In this document: positions 1-9,160 of the stretch, piece after piece
How the letters are laid out: each line of letters starts with the position of its first letter
Position numbering within the stretch: position 1 is the stretch's first letter
NCBI RefSeq assembly: GCF_900105725.1
Contig: NZ_FNLM01000034.1
Location: 1,364,001 to 1,428,000, forward strand
Length of the DNA stretch: 64,000 bases
Source of the DNA: Gordonia westfalica
GTDB lineage: Bacteria > Actinomycetota > Actinomycetes > Mycobacteriales > Mycobacteriaceae
Direction of reading: 5' to 3'
Translations under genes and position numbers: made by a program
The notes under the pieces: generated by a model
What the model was told of the DNA's origin: nothing
Seen by the model: only the letters and a program-made list of their open reading frames with translations
The model's database searches: none

Positions 1-642
1 TACTTCCGCGACCGCCATGTGCGCGGTCTGCGGATCGGTGCGGGTCAGGTGACGGCATCGGTCGAGGGCACCCAGCTCGAACCGTTCGACGTCATCATCA
101 CCACCCGCACCGTCGACACCCCTACCCTCGCCGGGCTGCTCCGCGATCGCGGCGGCGTCGACGAACTCATGCGGCTCACGCGCGGCGAGCAGCCACCGAT
201 CCTCGGCGAATTGCTCGTGCCCACCGAATCAGCGGATGTGGACACCGATTGCACCTGCCCGGACGAGGCTCCGCGTTGCGTTCACGCGCTGGTGACCAGC
301 TACGAGATCGCCGCCGAGATCGACCGCTCGCCGCTGACGTTGCTCACGGTGATGGGTACCGATCTGCGGGATCTGCTCGCCGAGATCGATTCGCGCCCTG
401 CACAATCTCCCGTCGTCGAAGACAGTTCGTCGTCGGAATCGCTGCGGCCCGACGACTTCTACGGCACCACGTCGACGCTGCCGCCACTGCCGTCGGTGCC
501 GCGGATGAATCCCCTCACCGCACTCGACGGCTCGGATCTGCGTGCCGCCCTGCGGGCGACGGGTGTGGCGCCGGCAGACATCGCCGAGGCGATCGACGAG
601 CTCGGTGATCTCTACGACCGCCTGACCGCCACAGATTTATAG
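1..642 (+). CDS. SWIM zinc-finger protein, 3' part (gene starts left of the window)
   Basis: The reading frame is open from base 1, so the gene begins outside the window; an internal GTG at 19 is not a convincing start. The conserved part has a C-x-C-x6-C-x-H signature (CTCPDEAPRCVH, around codons 83-94), which defines the SWIM zinc finger, a nucleic-acid or protein binding module. In actinobacteria such proteins often sit beside SNF2-type helicases, but the upstream neighbour is not visible here. The C-terminal third is acidic and low complexity and ends in a predicted helical segment. It converges on nrdF with a shared hairpin between them. The precise function is unknown. Confidence 0.75.
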   Translation, partial: YFRDRHVRGLRIGAGQVTASVEGTQLEPFDVIITTRTVDTPTLAGLLRDRGGVDELMRLTRGEQPPILGELLVPTESADVDTDCTCPDEAPRCVHALVTSYEIAAEIDRSPLTLLTVMGTDLRDLLAEIDSRPAQSPVVEDSSSSESLRPDDFYGTTSTLPPLPSVPRMNPLTALDGSDLRAALRATGVAPADIAEAIDELGDLYDRLTATDL

Positions 643-676
643 CCCGAAACCGCGCTGAGCGCGGCTCCGGGCTATA
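638..676. terminator. Bidirectional hairpin between the SWIM gene and nrdF
   Basis: Bases 638-646 (TATAGCCCG) pair with 668-676 (CGGGCTATA), and the inner arms CCGCGC (650-655) and GCGCGG (659-664) pair around a TGA loop. The structure overlaps the SWIM stop codon and lies just beyond the nrdF stop. It has no U-tract but is placed to end transcription from both converging genes. Confidence 0.7.
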
Positions 677-689
677 GATCGGGTGGGGA

Positions 690-1709
<1,020 letters not shown>

Positions 1710-1762
1710 CTAACGGGTGGTGTGGGGGCCGGAATTACTCGAAGGTGTTGTGGGACAAGGCA

Positions 1763-3958
1763 TCACAACATACATGAAACACAACCCTCCACCTCGGTCC
1801 CCTCGAGCGCGATCTGGCGCAGACGGATGTAGTACAGCGTCTTGATCCCCTTGCGCCATGCGTAGATCTGCGCCTTGTTGACGTCGCGCGTGGTGGCGGT
1901 GTCCTTGAAGAACAGCGTCAGGCTCAGGCCCTGGTCGACGTGCTGCGTCGCCGCGGCGTAGGTGTCGATGATCTTCTCGTACCCGATCTCGTACGCATCC
2001 TGGTAGTACTCCAGGTTGTCGTTCGTCATGTACGGCGCCGGGTAGTAGACGCGACCGATCTTGCCTTCCTTGCGGATCTCGATCTTCGCCGCGACCGGGT
2101 GGATCGAGCTGGTCGAGTGGTTGATGTAGCTGATCGAACCGGTCGGCGGGACCGCCTGCAGGTTCTGGTTGTAGATGCCGTCGCGCTGGACGGCCTCCTT
2201 CAGCTCACGCCAGTCGTCCTGGTTCGGGATGTGAATCCCGGCCTGGCCGAAGATGTCCCGCACCTTCTGGGTCTCCGGCTCCCACACCTGGTTGGTGTAC
2301 TTGTCGAAGAACTCCCCGGAGGCGTACTTCGACTTGTCGAAGCCGGTGAACGACCGGCCGCGCTCGCGGGCGATCCGGTTCGACGCGCGCAGTGCGTGGA
2401 AGAGCACCGTGTAGAAGTAGATGTTCGTGAAGTCGACGCCCTCATCGCTGCCGTAGAAGATGCGCTCGCGGGCGAGGTAGCCGTGCAGGTTCATCTGGCC
2501 GAGGCCGATGGCGTGAGAGTTGTTGTTGCCGTGCTCGATCGAGGGCACCGAGGTGATCGAGGTCTGGTCGCTCACCGCGGTGAGACCGCGGATCGCGGTC
2601 TCGATGGTCTGACCGATGTCGGGCGAGTCCATCGTCTTGGCGATGTTCAGCGAACCCAGGTTGCACGAGATGTCCTTGCCCACATGGGAGTAGGACAGGT
2701 CATCGTTGAAGGTCGACGCCGTCGAGACCTGCAGGATCTCCGAGCACAGGTTGGAGTGCGTGATCTTGCCGTCGATCGGGTTCGACCGGTTCACCGTGTC
2801 CTCGAACATGATGTACGGGTAGCCCGACTCGAACTGCAGCTCGGCGAGGGTCTGGAAGAACTCGCGCGCCTTGATCTTGGTCTTGCGGATACGACGATCC
2901 TCGACCATCTCGTGGTAGCGGTCGGTGACGTTGATGTCGGCGAACGGCACGCCGTAGACGCGTTCGACGTCGTACGGGCTGAACAGGTACATGTCGTCGT
3001 TGTCCTTGGCCAGCTGGAACGTGATGTCCGGGATGACCACGCCGAGGGACAGCGTCTTGATGCGGATCTTCTCGTCCGCGTTCTCCCGCTTGGTGTCGAG
3101 GAAGCGGTAGATGTCGGGGTGGTGGGCATGCAGGTACACCGCACCCGCGCCCTGACGCGCGCCGAGCTGGTTGGCGTAGGAGAAGGAGTCCTCGAGCAGC
3201 TTCATGATCGGGATGACACCCGAGCTCTGGTTCTCGATCTTCTTGATCGGGGCACCGTGCTCGCGAATGTTGGAGAGCAGCAGGGCGACTCCGCCACCGC
3301 GCTTGGACAGCTGCAGCGCCGAGTTGATCGAGCGGCCGATGGACTCCATGTTGTCCTCGATACGGAGCAGGAAGCACGAGACCGGCTCGCCGCGCTGCTT
3401 CTTGCCCGAGTTGAGGAAGGTCGGGGTGGCCGGCTGGAAGCGGCCGGAGATGATCTCGTCGACGAGATTGCGTGCGAGGGCGGTGTCGCCGTCGGCCAGC
3501 GTCAGCGCCACCATGCACACGCGGTCCTCGAAACGCTCCAGGTAGCGCTTGCCGTCGAAGGTCTTGAGCGTGTAGCTCGTGTAGTACTTGAACGCCCCGA
3601 GGAACGTCGGGAAACGGAACTTCTTGTCGTAGGCGTGCTTGAACAGGCCCTTCACGAACTCGCGGTCGTACTTGGCGAGGACCTCGGGCTCGTAGTAGTT
3701 CTCCTCGACGAGGTAGTCGAGCTTCTCGTCGAGATCGTGGAAGAACACGGTGTTCTGGTTGACGTGCTGCAGGAAGTACTGGCGCGCGGCCTCGCGATCC
3801 TTGTCGAACTGGATCTTGCCGTCGGCGTCGTACAGGTTGAGCATCGCGTTGAGCGCATGGAAGTCGAGCTCGCCGGGCTCATGACCCGACGGGCCGGCAT
3901 GCACGCCCGACTTGCTTGCTGAAGTGGTGTCCGAAACGGCGGCGGCGGTGGGCGACAC
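1763..3958 (-). CDS. nrdE: Class Ib ribonucleotide reductase, alpha subunit (R1E)
   Basis: This is the catalytic subunit of class Ib RNR, 731 aa, close to the 725 aa of mycobacterial NrdE. Visible family features are the active-site segment with [17 protein letters not shown], the NLCSEI segment, and a C-terminal tail GCVSCML whose CxxC pair is re-reduced by NrdH. The first 30 or so residues (Ser/Ala/Thr rich) are an extension before the conserved [15 protein letters not shown] start. The gene lies 101 bp behind nrdI and 68 bp ahead of nrdF, as expected for a single nrdHIEF transcript controlled from the region upstream of nrdH. Confidence 0.97.
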   Translation of the reverse strand: MSPTAAAVSDTTSASKSGVHAGPSGHEPGELDFHALNAMLNLYDADGKIQFDKDREAARQYFLQHVNQNTVFFHDLDEKLDYLVEENYYEPEVLAKYDREFVKGLFKHAYDKKFRFPTFLGAFKYYTSYTLKTFDGKRYLERFEDRVCMVALTLADGDTALARNLVDEIISGRFQPATPTFLNSGKKQRGEPVSCFLLRIEDNMESIGRSINSALQLSKRGGGVALLLSNIREHGAPIKKIENQSSGVIPIMKLLEDSFSYANQLGARQGAGAVYLHAHHPDIYRFLDTKRENADEKIRIKTLSLGVVIPDITFQLAKDNDDMYLFSPYDVERVYGVPFADINVTDRYHEMVEDRRIRKTKIKAREFFQTLAELQFESGYPYIMFEDTVNRSNPIDGKITHSNLCSEILQVSTASTFNDDLSYSHVGKDISCNLGSLNIAKTMDSPDIGQTIETAIRGLTAVSDQTSITSVPSIEHGNNNSHAIGLGQMNLHGYLARERIFYGSDEGVDFTNIYFYTVLFHALRASNRIARERGRSFTGFDKSKYASGEFFDKYTNQVWEPETQKVRDIFGQAGIHIPNQDDWRELKEAVQRDGIYNQNLQAVPPTGSISYINHSTSSIHPVAAKIEIRKEGKIGRVYYPAPYMTNDNLEYYQDAYEIGYEKIIDTYAAATQHVDQGLSLTLFFKDTATTRDVNKAQIYAWRKGIKTLYYIRLRQIALEGTEVEGCVSCML

Positions 3959-4059
3959 GACAGATGACTCCTGCGGATAGTGGTGGGCTTACCAGGTGCC
4001 TCATGGGCAGAGTATTGGCGGGGTGTGACAGATCGGCGGCGACGCGCGCGGCGGTCGGG

Positions 4060-4521
4060 TCAGGCGGGTGTGGCGTGGAGCGGCACACCCGCCGCGAACG
4101 CCGGGCTCTGGGCGAAGTCGGCGAGCCCCGCGCGTACGCGGTCGACGTCGTCGGTGGTGCCCATCAGTTCGAATCGGTACAGGTAGGGCACACGACACTT
4201 ACGCGAGATGATGTCGCCGGCGTAGCAGAACTCCTCACCGAAGTTGGTGTTCCCTGCCGCGATCACTCCCCTGATCAGGGATCGATTGTGCTCGTCGTTG
4301 AGAAAGCGGATGACCTGCTTGGGGACGAAGCCGCCGGGTTGCCCCGTCGCCTTGCCGCCCCCGTAGGTCGGGCAGATCAGCACGTACGGCTCGTCGACAC
4401 CGAAATCACCGGCCGCGCCGGTCAGCGGGATGCGCACGGAGCGCAGGCCCAGCTTCTCGACGAACCGGTGGGTGTTCTCGGAGACCGAGGAGAAGTAGAC
4501 GATCAACGGCGTGGCCGACAT
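4060..4521 (-). CDS. nrdI: RNR flavodoxin NrdI
   Basis: NrdI is an FMN protein that supplies the oxidant for assembling the Mn(III)2-tyrosyl radical of NrdF. The N-terminus [20 protein letters not shown] holds the flavodoxin-like phosphate loop (SSVSENT), followed by the conserved PTYGGG and the [16 protein letters not shown] segment. The start at 4521 is chosen because GGAGGA lies a few bases upstream; an ATG 12 codons further up (4557) has no such site. The 153-residue product matches the family. It sits between nrdH and nrdE. Confidence 0.93.
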   Translation of the reverse strand: MSATPLIVYFSSVSENTHRFVEKLGLRSVRIPLTGAAGDFGVDEPYVLICPTYGGGKATGQPGGFVPKQVIRFLNDEHNRSLIRGVIAAGNTNFGEEFCYAGDIISRKCRVPYLYRFELMGTTDDVDRVRAGLADFAQSPAFAAGVPLHATPA

Positions 4522-4576
4522 GTCTCCTCCAACTCTGCTGACGATGACCGTGTCCATGACATTCGTTGCGTTCGCC

Positions 4577-4622
4577 GATCAGCTCTCTGATCGAGACGCC
4601 TGCTGGTTCCAACACCGGAACC
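4577..4622. other. Two small hairpins in the nrdH-nrdI intercistronic gap
   Basis: The gap between nrdH and nrdI is about 237 bp and holds no gene. It contains GATCAG (4577-4582) facing CTGATC (4587-4592), and GGTTCC (4605-4610) facing GGAACC (4617-4622). These could stabilise or process the nrd transcript, or mark a second promoter; nothing in the sequence decides this. Confidence 0.35.
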
Positions 4623-4758
4623 ACCGTGACCATTTCCCGGGGCCGGGATCGGAGCACTCATTCTGGGCTGTCACATCCCGACGCGGCGGATCCGGCTTCC
4701 CCTTCGGATCGCACCCGCGCCGGGGTCGATGGTGGCTGTGACGGCTGTCTTCGGAGGA

Positions 4759-4995
4759 TCAGGCGGCAGCGGTGGCGAGCGCCTTGATGCGGTCGGGACG
4801 GAAGCCCGACCAGTGGTCCTCGCCGGCCACGACGACCGGGGCCTGCAGGTAGCCGAGCGCCATCACGTAGTCGCGGGCTTCCGGGTCCTGGCTGATGTCG
4901 ACGATCTCGTAGGACAGACCCTGCTTGTCCAGGGCCTTGTAGGTGGCGTTGCACTGGACACATGCCGGCTTCGTGTAGACGGTGATGGAAGACAT
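4759..4995 (-). CDS. nrdH: Glutaredoxin-like protein NrdH
   Basis: NrdH is the thioredoxin-reductase-dependent electron donor of class Ib RNR. The 78-residue protein has the active-site CVQC (Cys12, Cys15) and the family's WSGFRPD motif (residues 62-68) near the C-terminus. It is the first gene of the leftward nrdHIEF operon. The 440 bp upstream carry the NrdR boxes and a phased repeat array, so control of the whole operon is likely exerted here. Confidence 0.96.
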   Translation of the reverse strand: MSSITVYTKPACVQCNATYKALDKQGLSYEIVDISQDPEARDYVMALGYLQAPVVVAGEDHWSGFRPDRIKALATAAA

Positions 4996-5134
4996 CTAGA
5001 GGTTCTCCTCGGTCGTAGGAATCGCCAGTGACGTGCAGTTTCCCAGCGTGAAGATGGTGACCTGCGTCACCGAATTCCTGGCGTTTCCGGAGGAGTGGAT
5101 CCGCTTCCTCTTGTCCGCCTGACTGGTAACGCAA

Positions 5135-5150
5135 ACACTACACCTAGTGG
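5135..5150. promoter_or_regulatory. NrdR box 1
   Basis: The 16-mer ACACTACACCTAGTGG is an imperfect palindrome that matches the NrdR box pattern (ACACwAtATaTwGtgt). Its centre lies 31 bp from the centre of box 2, about three helical turns. NrdR is the ATP/dATP-sensing repressor of RNR genes; paired boxes at whole-turn spacing are its usual arrangement. The site is about 140 bp upstream of nrdH. Confidence 0.75.
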
Positions 5151-5165
5151 CTGACATTTCTGGTC

Positions 5166-5181
5166 ACCACAAGGGGTTGTG
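5166..5181. promoter_or_regulatory. NrdR box 2
   Basis: The 16-mer ACCACAAGGGGTTGTG has palindromic CACAA and TTGTG half-sites and, with box 1, forms the typical two-box NrdR operator upstream of nrdHIEF. Confidence 0.7.
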
Positions 5182-5271
5182 AATAACATCGTTGGAAGAC
5201 TTGCAGGTCGGAGAGGTGCAGGATCATAAACTCCGGCGTGTCACAGGCAGGTACGGCGTGTCGCTCACAGG

Positions 5272-5327
5272 TTGTCCAGCGATGCTCCACAACATGTCCA
5301 CCGTCAGTCCACAGAGCCAGGTCCACA
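5272..5327 (+). repeat. Array of five DnaA-box-like repeats, phased at 11 bp
   Basis: Five near-copies of the actinobacterial DnaA box TTGTCCACA lie in the same orientation at 5272 (TTGTCCAGC), 5283 (TGCTCCACA), 5294 (ATGTCCACC), 5305 (CAGTCCACA) and 5319 (AGGTCCACA). Spacings are 11, 11, 11 and 14 bp, so the first four sit on one face of the helix. Each copy differs from the consensus by about two bases. The array lies 277-332 bp upstream of nrdH and downstream of the terminator of the preceding gene, so it belongs to the nrd regulatory region. DnaA control of RNR genes is known in E. coli and Bacillus; here it is inferred. Confidence 0.55.
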
Positions 5328-5383
5328 GCGACCCGTTCGACGCACCTCTATATGTGCCCCTCTCCATGTGCCCGCAGATACGA

Positions 5384-5418
5384 CGACGCCGCACCGGGCG
5401 TGGCCCGGCGCGGCGTCG
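5384..5418 (-). terminator. Strong hairpin terminator of the FMN reductase gene
   Basis: CGACGCCGC (5384-5392) pairs perfectly with GCGGCGTCG (5410-5418), and the inner CCGGGC pairs with GCCCGG around a 3-base loop, with one mismatch. It lies 18 bp beyond the stop of the leftward FMN reductase and separates it from the nrd control region. Confidence 0.7.
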
Positions 5419-5435
5419 AAGCACTGCGAGAGGAA

Positions 5436-5992
5436 TCAGGCGGTGACGGCGACCTCGTCGACGATGCGGGAGACAGAGGCGACGACCTTCTCGACGATCG
5501 CGGGATCGGTCAGGCCGCCCTCGGGGAGCGCGGGGATCTGCAGACCGAGGTCGGCGTCCTCGATCGCACGGCCGCCGGCGATGCCGACCGACTTACGGGT
5601 GTCCTCGCGGGTCCACTGGCCGCCGAACTGGCCGAGCGCGGCGGACAGGACGGCGACCGGCTTGCCGGTGAGGGCGCCGTTCCCGTACGGGCGCGACAGC
5701 CAGTCGATGGCGTTCTTGAGCGCGGCCGGGATGGTGCCGTTGTACTCGGGGTGGCGATGAGCACGCCGTCCGCCTTGGCGACGGCCTCACGCAGGGCGAT
5801 CACACCGGCGTCGAGGGTGCCCTCGACATCGACGTCCTCGCTGTAGAACGGCAGCGACCCGAGGTTGTCGATGACGGTGACGTTCACTCCGGCGGGAGCG
5901 TTGTCGGCCGCGACCTGGGCCAGCTGCCGGTTGATGGAGGCAGCACGGAGGCTTCCGACGAGTGCTACCAGTTCGACAACTCGATCCGACAT
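5436..5992 (-). pseudogene. NADPH-dependent FMN reductase, broken by one frameshift
   Basis: The N-terminal frame starts MSDRVVELVALVGSLRAAS with a good AAAGGA site upstream and reads a flavodoxin-like fold (GSLR, phosphate loop). The expected family motif (TPEYNG) is interrupted: at about 5750 the coding strand has ACCCCGAG where ACCCCCGAG would be in frame. Past that point the second frame continues normally through an active-looking C-terminus (QIPALPEGG) to TGA at 5436-5438. The total length of 557 nt is one short of 186 codons, so a single C is missing from a C run. The intact protein would be about 185 aa and use NAD(P)H to reduce FMN or quinones. It diverges from a TetR gene that probably controls it. 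Confidence 0.8.
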
Positions 5993-6051
5993 GACATTCC
6001 TTTCGACGATGACACCGGCCCGGTGGGGGCCGTGGATACGCAAGCAGGAAC

Positions 6052-6065
6052 CGGACCCGGGTCCG
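6052..6065. promoter_or_regulatory. Palindrome in the TetR/FMN-reductase promoter region
   Basis: CGGACCCGGGTCCG is a perfect 14-bp palindrome in the 90-bp gap between the two divergent genes. TetR-family regulators commonly bind such dyads in the gap next to their own gene, so this is a candidate operator. Confidence 0.45.
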
Positions 6066-6072
6066 ATTGATT

Positions 6073-6082
6073 CCCGATCGGG
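6073..6082. promoter_or_regulatory. Second palindrome directly before the TetR start
   Basis: CCCGATCGGG is a perfect 10-bp palindrome ending at the base before the GTG at 6083. It is a second candidate operator half or an independent site; the spacing to the first palindrome is 19.5 bp centre to centre. Confidence 0.3.
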
Positions 6083-6730
6083 GTGAAGAGTTACCCTCAT
6101 CACGTGCCGAACGGGCCTGACCACTCCCCGCTCCATATCTCCTTCAACAACTCGGGGACCGAACGTGCCGACGCCGCACGCAATCGGCGTCTGTTGCTGG
6201 CTGCCGCCAAGAACCTGATCGATCACCACGGTGCCGCCGCGGTGACCATGGAGGCGGTGGCCCGCGAGGCCGGGGTGGGAAAGGGCACGGTGTTCCGTCG
6301 CTTCGGCAGTCGCACCGGGCTGATGCTCGCACTGCTCGACCACTCCGAATCCGAGATGCAGCAGGCCTACCTGTCCGGACCCGAACCCCTGGGTCCCGGC
6401 GCGCCGCCACTCGATCGGCTGCTGGCCTACGGCCGCGCTCGGCTCAAGCTCACCTGCGACCACCTCGACATCCTGCTCGAAGCCGGGGCCGCCGCCGAGG
6501 ACTTCATGACCCACCCGGTGGGTCGCGCGTCCACCCAGCACGTACAGATCCTGCTGCGGCAGTTGGGTTTCGCGGATCGGCTCGATTTCATGTCGCTGGC
6601 CGTGCAGGCGCCGCTCTCGGCCGGGTCGGTGCGGTACCTGATGGTCGAGGTCGGCCTCGATCTCGAGACCATCACCACGCAGTGGCAGGAGATGGTCACC
6701 GCACTCGTGGCCTCCCGCGGTTCGCTCTGA
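6083..6730 (+). CDS. TetR-family transcriptional regulator
   Basis: The 215-residue protein has a TetR helix-turn-helix at about residues 32-78 (VTMEAVAREAGVGKGTVFRRF) and a helical ligand-binding domain behind it. The GTG at 6083 gives the full ORF; a GTG at 6104 would also keep the HTH intact. It diverges from the FMN reductase gene, with two palindromes between them, so autoregulation and control of the reductase are likely. The ligand cannot be told from sequence. Confidence 0.88.
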   Translation: MKSYPHHVPNGPDHSPLHISFNNSGTERADAARNRRLLLAAAKNLIDHHGAAAVTMEAVAREAGVGKGTVFRRFGSRTGLMLALLDHSESEMQQAYLSGPEPLGPGAPPLDRLLAYGRARLKLTCDHLDILLEAGAAAEDFMTHPVGRASTQHVQILLRQLGFADRLDFMSLAVQAPLSAGSVRYLMVEVGLDLETITTQWQEMVTALVASRGSL

Positions 6731-6844
6731 CATCTACGCGCGCCACCGCGGACGCCTTCGTCGCGCGCCACCGTCCGCCGCGCCTTAGCCTTGTGTCGTG
6801 CCGGCGAACGAAAGCGGCCGGTAGGTGATCTCGAGAAAGCGGTG

Positions 6845-8011
6845 ATGAGTGTGAAGGCAGTGATCGTCGGCGCAGGTATGGGTGGCATGTCGGCGGCCAT
6901 CGCACTGGAGCAGCTGGGCATCGAGGTCGCGGTCTACGAGCAGGTCACCGAGAACAAGCCGGTGGGCGCGGCGATCTCGGTGTGGTCCAACGGGGTCAAG
7001 TGCCTCAACCACCTGGGTCTGGAGAAGGAGACCGCCGAACTCGGCGGCATCGTCGACTCGATGAGCTACGTCGACGGATTCACCGGTGACACCATGTGCC
7101 GCTTCAGCATGCAGCCGCTCATCGACGAGGTCGGTCAGCGCCCGTATCCGATCGCGCGGGCCGAACTGCAGCTCATGCTGATGAACGCCTACGGATACGA
7201 CGCCATCAACTTCGGTAAGAAGATGGTCGCGGTGCACGACGGCGAGGACCGTGCCACCGTCGAATTCGCCGACGGGACCACCGATTCCGCCGACATCGTG
7301 ATCGGCGCCGACGGCGCGAAGTCCCTCACCCGCGAGTACGTCCTGGGCGGCCCCGTCGCGCGCCGCTACGCCGGATACGTCAACTTCAACGGACTCGTCG
7401 AGGTCGACGAGAAGATCGGTCCGGCCACCGAATGGACCACCTACGTGGGCGATTCGCGTCGCGTGTCGGTGATGCCGGTGGCGGGCAACCGCTTCTACTT
7501 CTTCTTCGACGTCCCGATGCCCGAAGGCGTTCAGTTCGAACGCGGCACCGCCCGCGAGGTCCTCGCCGCGGAGTTCGGCGACTGGGCGCCCGGCGTCCAG
7601 ACGCTCATCGAGAAGCTCGACCCCGCGACTACGAATCGGGTCGAGATCCTCGACCTCGACCCGTTCGACACCTGGGTCAAGGGACGGGTCGCCGTGCTGG
7701 GCGACGCGGCGCACAACACCACCCCCGACATCGGGCAGGGCGGATGCTCGGCGATGGAGGACGCGGTCGCGCTGCAGTTCGCCTTCCGCGACCACCCCGA
7801 CGACCCGCTCGCCGCGCTCGCCGCCTACGAGTCCGCACGCACCGAACGCGCCGGCGACCTCGTGCTGCGCGCCCGCAAGCGCTGCGACGTCACCCACGGC
7901 AAGGACCCCGAGAAGACCGCCGCCTGGTACGAGGAACTGCGCGGCGAGGACGGCACCAACATCATCCGCGGGCTCGTCGGCAACATCGTCGGCGGTCCCC
8001 TCACTTCCTGA
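6845..8011 (+). CDS. hpxO: FAD-dependent urate hydroxylase-like monooxygenase
   Basis: A class A flavin monooxygenase of 388 aa, the length of Klebsiella HpxO (384 aa). It has the dinucleotide fold GAGMGG at residues 9-14, the DG motif (GADGAKS, about 155) and the GD motif (LGDAAHNTTPDIGQGG, about 285-300). Long stretches are HpxO-like: AISVWSNGVKC, RRYAGYVNFNGLVE, ARKRCDVTHGKD and WYEELR. HpxO hydroxylates urate to 5-hydroxyisourate with NADH and O2. The ATG at 6845 fits the family start (MSVKAVIVGAGMGG); an in-frame ATG 18 codons earlier adds unrelated residues. No other purine-catabolism gene is next to it, so the substrate is inferred from similarity alone. Confidence 0.85.
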   Translation: MSVKAVIVGAGMGGMSAAIALEQLGIEVAVYEQVTENKPVGAAISVWSNGVKCLNHLGLEKETAELGGIVDSMSYVDGFTGDTMCRFSMQPLIDEVGQRPYPIARAELQLMLMNAYGYDAINFGKKMVAVHDGEDRATVEFADGTTDSADIVIGADGAKSLTREYVLGGPVARRYAGYVNFNGLVEVDEKIGPATEWTTYVGDSRRVSVMPVAGNRFYFFFDVPMPEGVQFERGTAREVLAAEFGDWAPGVQTLIEKLDPATTNRVEILDLDPFDTWVKGRVAVLGDAAHNTTPDIGQGGCSAMEDAVALQFAFRDHPDDPLAALAAYESARTERAGDLVLRARKRCDVTHGKDPEKTAAWYEELRGEDGTNIIRGLVGNIVGGPLTS

Positions 8012-8025
8012 CGCCTTCTCCGGGG

Positions 8026-8056
8026 TTGACCTTCACCCGGGTCGAAGCCGAATGAT
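8026..8056 (+). promoter_or_regulatory. Candidate MerR-type promoter with 19-bp spacer
   Basis: TTGACC (8026-8031) and AATGAT (8051-8056) are separated by 19 bp, the long spacing typical of promoters remodelled by MerR proteins. A start site seven bases past the -10 would fall on the GTG at 8063, giving a leaderless transcript. The ACCCGGGT dyad (8035-8042) lies in the spacer where a MerR dimer would bind. The -10 element is weak. Confidence 0.4.
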
Positions 8057-8062
8057 GGGACG

Positions 8063-9130
8063 GTGACCACTCCCGCATTGATGCCCATCGGTTCGTTCGC
8101 ACAGAGATGCGGGCTGACCGCCAGCGCGCTGCGCTTCTACGCCGATGCCGGCCTGCTGACCCCGGCGGAGGTCGCCCCGGGGTCCGGATACCGGTACTAC
8201 GGCGAAGAACAGTTCGAACGTGCGGTTCTCCTCCGCCGGTTACGCGAGATCGGGATGTCGCTGCCGATGGTGAAGACCGTGCTCGACGCCGGACCCGCCG
8301 AGGCCATCCGGCTCGTCGACGACCACGTCGACTCCGTCGTCGACAACGCCGCGGCCGCACGACGGCAGGCCGTCCACATCAAGGACGATCTCCTCGCGAG
8401 GTCCGCCGAACCGGTCGCTGTCATCAGTGGTCCGGTGTTGGCTGCGGCGATCGGGCAGGTCCTCACCGCGACCACCGACGACCCCGACATCGCGGTGCTC
8501 GGCGGGGTGCGGGTCGAAGCCGGCCCCGATGGTCTGACGGTCACCGCCACCGACCGCTTCCGCCTGGCCAGCCGCACCCTGGTTCCGGCGAGCGTCCGCC
8601 AGACCGCCTGGGCTGCAACGGTGAACGGCGAGGATCTGCGCAACGCACTCACCGATCTCCGGCGGAGCCCACGGGTCGGGATCGAGGCCACCGCGAACGG
8701 GATGTCGCTTCGATCACCCGACCGGGGTGATCGCCATTGCCGGTTGCTCGCCGACCCCTTCCCCGACCACCGGTCGATGCTGGACACCCTGCCCCCGGTG
8801 ACGACCCGCGTCGAGATCTCCACCACCGCGCTTCTGCGGGCACTCGAGGACCTGCATTCGGATCGAATCGAACTGGCCGTCGGCGCATCGGCGGTGACGC
8901 TACGGGACGGTGAGTCGGGCAACGACATTCGGCTGGATGCTCGTGTCCTGGGCCCAGAGCTCGACATCTGGTTCGAGATGATCACGCTGTACCCCGGTAT
9001 CAGCACCGCGATCGGCGCGGAGGTGCTGATCGACTTCCGCGGCGACGCACAACCGGCAACCGTCCGTTCCGCGGACCGCGGTGATCTCACCACCCTGGTG
9101 ATGCCCACCGCGCATCCCTCTACCGTCTAG
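8063..9130 (+). CDS. MerR-type DNA-binding domain fused to a DnaN-like sliding-clamp module
   Basis: Residues about 7-75 form a MerR winged helix (IGSFAQRCGLTASALRFYAD, then GYRYYGEEQ and a MSLPMVK segment), followed by a short coiled coil. From about residue 115 to the end (355) the sequence reads as domains 2 and 3 of the DNA polymerase III beta clamp: VTATDRFRLASR (about 158), VNGEDLRNAL, the FPDHR loop (about 231), a TTALLRALE helix and a final VMPT segment where clamps end in VMPM. Clamp domain 1 is replaced by the MerR part. MerR dimers and two-domain clamp pieces could together make a DNA-bound ring-like or partner-recruiting regulator, but that is inference. Fusions of this kind exist in actinobacterial genomes; I know of no assigned function. 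Confidence 0.85.
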   Translation: MTTPALMPIGSFAQRCGLTASALRFYADAGLLTPAEVAPGSGYRYYGEEQFERAVLLRRLREIGMSLPMVKTVLDAGPAEAIRLVDDHVDSVVDNAAAARRQAVHIKDDLLARSAEPVAVISGPVLAAAIGQVLTATTDDPDIAVLGGVRVEAGPDGLTVTATDRFRLASRTLVPASVRQTAWAATVNGEDLRNALTDLRRSPRVGIEATANGMSLRSPDRGDRHCRLLADPFPDHRSMLDTLPPVTTRVEISTTALLRALEDLHSDRIELAVGASAVTLRDGESGNDIRLDARVLGPELDIWFEMITLYPGISTAIGAEVLIDFRGDAQPATVRSADRGDLTTLVMPTAHPSTV

Positions 9131-9160
9131 GAGCGGGGTGGCCGGCTCCGGGTCGGGCCG

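Noticed and set aside
1940-3922. 660-codon open frame on the plus strand opposite nrdE
   Set aside because: It mirrors the codon pattern of nrdE (Val/Arg/Leu-rich antisense reading in high-GC DNA) and has no domain or start signal.
5272-5327. Reading the DnaA-like array as a replication origin
   Set aside because: No dnaA, dnaN, rnpA or gyr genes are near and the copies are imperfect; a promoter role for nrd fits better.
6731-6844. Direct repeat CGCGCGCCACCG-like words between TetR and hpxO
   Set aside because: Two short GC-rich copies in 30 bp are expected by chance at this base composition.
8063-9130. MerR-clamp fusion as an assembly join
   Set aside because: A single frame with even codon use runs through the junction, and clamp domain 1 is missing at a domain boundary, as expected for a true fusion.
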